A DNA stretch of 47,311 nt from Gemmatimonadota bacterium (GTDB taxonomy: Bacteria; Gemmatimonadota; Gemmatimonadetes; Longimicrobiales; Gaopeijiaceae), in contig JAPPNM010000151.1 of assembly GCA_028873825.1 (NCBI GenBank), positions 24,811 through 72,121 on the forward strand. The letters are read 5' to 3'. The translations under genes and the position numbers were made by a program. Below the pieces are notes generated by a model. The model ran no database searches. It was not told the DNA's origin and saw nothing but the letters and a program-made list of their open reading frames with translations. Below are positions 44,042 through 47,311 of the stretch, piece by piece; position 1 is the stretch's first letter, and each line of letters starts with the position of its first letter.

Positions 44042-46363
44042 ATGACGGGCTCCACTCTCCTGATCGCCGTGCTCCAGCAGGCAACCCTGACGGGCGTGGT
44101 GCGCGACGCCGCCGGACTGGAACCGGTCGCCTTCGCTCACGTGACGGTTACGCCGGCCGTTGTCGCCGGGATCCCGCCGACGGCGGTTTCCGACCGCTTC
44201 GGAGCGTTCGTGGTACCGGGCGTCCCGGCGGCGCCGAGCGTGCGCGTGGAGGTGGAGGCTTTCGGCTACGCGTTGTGGACCCGCACCTACGACGCGCCGC
44301 CCGGCGAACCGATACGCGTGTTGCTGAGTCCCGCGCCGGTCGGGCTCGAGGGTCTCGAGGCGGCGGCCGGCGGCCGCGCCGGGGACCCCATTGCGCTGTC
44401 CAGGGACGCCTTCGTGGTCGATTCCGTCGTGATCCGGAGCCTCCCGGCGATCCTGGAGACGGACGCGCTGCGTGCGATCGCGGCTTCGCCTTCCGCGTCG
44501 GCGGCTTCGGACTACGCCTCCGTCCCCTTGGTCCGGGGCGGCACCAGCGAAGGAACGCCGGTGCTGCTCGACGGAGTGCGGCTCTTCAACGCGTTCCACT
44601 TGGGGGGCTTCGTCTCCGCGGTCAACGCCGAGGTGGTGGAGCGCGCCACGCTTCTGACCGGGTCGGGCGGCGACGGATTCGCGACCGGGTCGCTCTCGGG
44701 CGCCATCGACATCGCAACCAGGGACGGGTCGCGCGACCGGAGGCGGATCGCCGGTTCGCTGGGGCTCGCCTCGTCCCGGTTCTCCGTCGAAGGACCGATC
44801 GGCGGAGACATGTCCTTTCTCCTGGACGGCCGGCGCACGTATGTCGACGGACTCTCGCTGGCGCTCAAGACGATCGGAATCGCCGACGACCACGTTCCCT
44901 ACTCCTTTCAGGACTTGCACGCCAAGGTGACGAGCGATCTGGGCGGAGTGCGCCGGCTGTCGGTGAGCGGCTACCTGAACGCCGAGGCGCTGGAGGACGT
45001 CGACGCGCGGTGGCGGTGGACCAGAGAGACCGATATGGAGTGGGGCAACGCGGCCCTGTCGGTTCACTACCGCGACAGGTTCGGGACCAACGGGATTATA
45101 GACGCCAATCTGGGACACAGCCGCTTCACGAGCGACCTGATACGCCTCCACCTGGACCATGTCGCCGCCGACGAGGGCACGTTGCGCGAACCCCCCGACA
45201 CAATCCTGTTCGGAGACGGCTCGATGAGCGAAACCAGCGCCGGCCTGCGGGTGACTTGGCACGCCGGAGGCGCGACCGTCAAGTCCGGCATTCGGGCGAC
45301 GCGGTTCGAGGGCGATCACGACTACCACGCCGCCGACCGCTACTTCTCGGTGCGGGATGTCTCCACCTTCGTTACCTTCGCCCTGCGCGAGAGCCGCTGG
45401 CGTCTGGCCGCGCACTCGATCCTGGAGGTGCCGTTGCGGCGCGGGTTCTCGACCCGGGCGGGGTTGCGAGTGGACCGCTTTCAGGGTCTGGAGACCGCCT
45501 TCGCCCCGTTCGCCGAGCTGAGCCACGCGGCCTCCTGGTGGAAGGCCCGCGTCTCGGCGTCGCGTTCGCACCAGGCACTGGCCTCGGTGCGAAACGAGGA
45601 GGCGCTCCTTGCGAGCTTCCTCGCCTACGATCTCCTCATCCCCGTCGGCGAGGCGCCCGTTCCCCGCAACACCGAGTTCTCCGTCGGGTGGGAGGGGTCG
45701 CGGCGGGGACTGCGCATTAGGCTGGACGCCTACGCGCGCAAGCTGGACAACCTGCGGCTGCCGAGGCTTGCGGACAGTCCCGTAAGAGCAACCGTCCTGG
45801 GTGATCCGTCGTCATGGGAGCTGTCCAGCGGCACGGCGCGGGGAATCGAGGCGTCCGGGAGCTGGGCGGGAGACAGGGGGCTTTCGGTTCTGGGAAGCTA
45901 CCGCTGGGCCGCGGTGACCCGAACGGTGGGTCCGCGTACCTACACGCCCCGCTTCCACCGGGACCACGAACTCGAATTGGGCTCGTCCTACGGGCGTGGC
46001 ACGTCGTCGTGGTCCGCACGGGTTTCTTTGCGCTCGGGGCAGCGGGACACGCCCATTCTGGCCGTAGTCCCCGTGACGACTCACCGGGGGAGCGAAATCG
46101 ACCATGTGCCGCTCGCGGGCGAATACAACTCCGGCAGGTTGCCCCGCTATGTCCGCATCGACGTGGGATGGCGCGGCGACCGCGAGGTATCGTGGTTCGG
46201 CGGCGGGTCGCTCGCGCCGTACGTCTCCGTGGCCAACCTGTTCGGCTTCCCCAATGTGGTCGGGTGGGTGATGGAGGAGGATGAGACCGGTCCAACCCTC
46301 CGAAAGGTGTATCGGCGGCAGCTCCCGACGATTCCGTTCGCGGGCGTGGAGTTCCGGTTTTGA
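44042..46363 (+). CDS. TonB-dependent receptor with N-terminal carboxypeptidase-like regulatory domain (copy 2)
   Basis: 773 residues from ATG 44042 (MTGSTLLIAVLQQATLTGVVRDAAGLEPVAF). The architecture is the same as copy 1: regulatory-like beta sandwich (15-100), plug with LVRGGTSEGTPVLLDGVRLFNAFHLGGFVSAVNAEVVERATLLTG and GSLSGAIDIATRDGSRDRRR, and a barrel ending IPFAGVEFRF. Similarity to copy 1 runs from end to end and is highest in the plug and in barrel strands such as YLNAEA, HDYHAADRYFSV and HRDHELELGSSY; loop regions between strands differ most, as expected if the two take up different ligands. The stop is overlapped by the TTG start of the next gene. Confidence 0.88.
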   Translation: MTGSTLLIAVLQQATLTGVVRDAAGLEPVAFAHVTVTPAVVAGIPPTAVSDRFGAFVVPGVPAAPSVRVEVEAFGYALWTRTYDAPPGEPIRVLLSPAPVGLEGLEAAAGGRAGDPIALSRDAFVVDSVVIRSLPAILETDALRAIAASPSASAASDYASVPLVRGGTSEGTPVLLDGVRLFNAFHLGGFVSAVNAEVVERATLLTGSGGDGFATGSLSGAIDIATRDGSRDRRRIAGSLGLASSRFSVEGPIGGDMSFLLDGRRTYVDGLSLALKTIGIADDHVPYSFQDLHAKVTSDLGGVRRLSVSGYLNAEALEDVDARWRWTRETDMEWGNAALSVHYRDRFGTNGIIDANLGHSRFTSDLIRLHLDHVAADEGTLREPPDTILFGDGSMSETSAGLRVTWHAGGATVKSGIRATRFEGDHDYHAADRYFSVRDVSTFVTFALRESRWRLAAHSILEVPLRRGFSTRAGLRVDRFQGLETAFAPFAELSHAASWWKARVSASRSHQALASVRNEEALLASFLAYDLLIPVGEAPVPRNTEFSVGWEGSRRGLRIRLDAYARKLDNLRLPRLADSPVRATVLGDPSSWELSSGTARGIEASGSWAGDRGLSVLGSYRWAAVTRTVGPRTYTPRFHRDHELELGSSYGRGTSSWSARVSLRSGQRDTPILAVVPVTTHRGSEIDHVPLAGEYNSGRLPRYVRIDVGWRGDREVSWFGGGSLAPYVSVANLFGFPNVVGWVMEEDETGPTLRKVYRRQLPTIPFAGVEFRF

Positions 46364-47181
46364 GGGCGCGCGCGGGCGGTGCAGCGGTGATCGCGCTCGC
46401 GCTGGCGGTATCCCCGGCGTGCGAAATCGTCCGTCCGCTGGACCTGCACCCGGATGTGGTCGCGCTCGCGGCCCTTCTCGTCGCCGGCGAACGGGAGGCT
46501 CGCATGCTGGCCGTCCATCCTCACCGAACGCCGGATCGGACCCCGCCCCTGGTTGCGGCGACGCTGCGGGGACCCGGATGGGAAGTGGGGTTCCGCTACG
46601 CGCTGAAGCTGGAGGCGTGTACGCTCGCGGACCTGGGGCATCCCGCCACGTGTCTGGCTGCGTATCTGCCGGAGCCCGTCCGCCCGGGCCGGGAATACGG
46701 GATCCGCGGGACCGCGCCGCTGGGTCCGTTCACGGGCGAAGCGACCGTACCCCGCGCGCCGCTCCTGCTGGAGCCGCAGGCCAGCGTGACAACGCCTCTG
46801 CCCCAGGGGCCCTCGATAGTTGTGCCGATGCGTTTCCGGACCGATTCGGACATCGGAACATTGCTGGCCGAGGTGACGGATGTCTTCGTGAGCGTGCCAG
46901 GCGGCGGGGAGGAGGAAATCCCGGCCAGCCACCTGGGCTCGTTTCCCCAGCGCCTCGAGGGCGCCGAGACGGATACGATCACCCTAGTCCACGACGGCAG
47001 ACCCCTGCGCTTCGCTCTGCAACTTCTTGGAATCGGGCGGAACTACACGAACTTCCTGGGCAAGGCCGGCCTCGACCCCGTGCCCCGCCCGTGGCCGAGC
47101 TTCGGTATCGAGGGCGAAGGGGCGTACGGCTACTTCGACGGCGCAACACCCTCGAGGATCTCCCGGATAGTCCTGAGGTGA
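46360..47181 (+). CDS. DUF4249-like outer-membrane lipoprotein (copy 2)
   Basis: 273 residues from TTG 46360, which overlaps the receptor TGA (TTGA) and so couples translation. The signal MRARAGGAAVIALALAVSPAC is a lipobox with Cys21. The mature protein parallels copy 1: EIVRPLDLHPDVVALAALLVAGEREARMLAVHPH, YGIRGTAPLGPFTGEATVP, SDIGTLLAEVTDVFVSVPGGGEEEIPASHLGSFPQRL and RPWPSFGIEGEGAYGYFDGATPSRIS. It shows the ancestral arrangement without repeat insertion. Partner of the copy 2 receptor by position. Ligand unknown. Confidence 0.82.
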   Translation: MRARAGGAAVIALALAVSPACEIVRPLDLHPDVVALAALLVAGEREARMLAVHPHRTPDRTPPLVAATLRGPGWEVGFRYALKLEACTLADLGHPATCLAAYLPEPVRPGREYGIRGTAPLGPFTGEATVPRAPLLLEPQASVTTPLPQGPSIVVPMRFRTDSDIGTLLAEVTDVFVSVPGGGEEEIPASHLGSFPQRLEGAETDTITLVHDGRPLRFALQLLGIGRNYTNFLGKAGLDPVPRPWPSFGIEGEGAYGYFDGATPSRISRIVLR

Positions 47182-47259
47182 TACGGCGCCCCATGATCTT
47201 CGAGCCGGACCGCTTCCGATCCGGCAGGCGAGACCGAACCCGGGCCGCCGGAACGGCGA

Positions 47260-47311
47260 GCAGTCCGTGGATAAAGCCGCCCGAGCACCGAGAGCGGCGA
47301 GGCGCCGGGCT
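47260..47311 (+). repeat. Left arm of the fold-back repeat, cut by the window end
   Basis: The last 52 bases start GCAGTCCGTGGATAAAGCCG and match the left arm at 24135-24186 with a single difference (TAAAG for TAGAG). The element continues beyond the window. The near identity over 23 kb of separation points to recent copying or conversion. Confidence 0.85.

Overview
The window is GC-rich DNA, almost all on the scale of dense bacterial coding sequence, and reads like a chromosome segment of a Gemmatimonadota-type bacterium. The phylum is an inference from gene content: a GWxTD-domain protein, a giant SprA-like outer-membrane protein, TonB receptor/lipoprotein pairs of the DUF4249 kind, a Gram-negative LptF/LptG pair and a type IV pilus system, all with many GTG starts. 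I see no rRNA, tRNA, CRISPR array, prophage, plasmid gene or transposase.

Layout. 1-730: a low-quality poly-G edge and the 3' part of an unknown gene. 730-3555 (minus): a small outer-membrane protein and a GWxTD secreted protein. 3802-9439 (plus): a secreted choice-of-anchor B protein, a small holin-like membrane protein, an SLC13-type transporter and a DapF-family protein in which both catalytic cysteines are serine. 9446-11925 (minus): lptF-lptG, the inner-membrane part of the lipopolysaccharide exporter. 11918-18055 (plus): a 2045-residue SprA homologue, divergent from lptF. 18286-21136: comEA-like, pilT and pilC with overlapping codons. 21478-25477: a sodium:alanine symporter, Mn-type superoxide dismutase and a secreted DUF5715/LysM protein. 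26062-33386: the main pilus operon (major pilin, four minor-pilin-like proteins, pilM-N-O-P-Q). 33499-40224: aroC, aroK, topA, trmFO and xerC, very tightly packed. 40703-47181: a tandem duplication of a two-gene module, TonB-dependent receptor plus surface lipoprotein.

How they work together. The two pilus clusters together supply the retraction motor, platform, alignment complex, secretin and pilins of a type IV pilus, and the ComEA-like protein suggests DNA uptake or at least DNA binding at the same machine; the extension ATPase and prepilin peptidase are not here. SprA, LptFG, the small outer-membrane protein and the TonB receptors make much of the window about building and using the outer membrane.

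The most unusual signal is non-coding: a family of imperfect fold-back elements with termini GCAG(T/C)CCGTGGA, seen complete twice (21150-21369 and 24135-24306) and as single arms at least five more times. They sit in intergenic gaps at gene edges, have no transposase in the window, and one copy (43044-43140) has landed in the signal-peptide region of a lipoprotein gene and appears to have supplied its new start codon. Other points worth a look are the DapF with no catalytic cysteines, the AT-rich palindrome in front of the first TonB receptor, and short direct duplications at the sprA 5' end and xerC 3' end.
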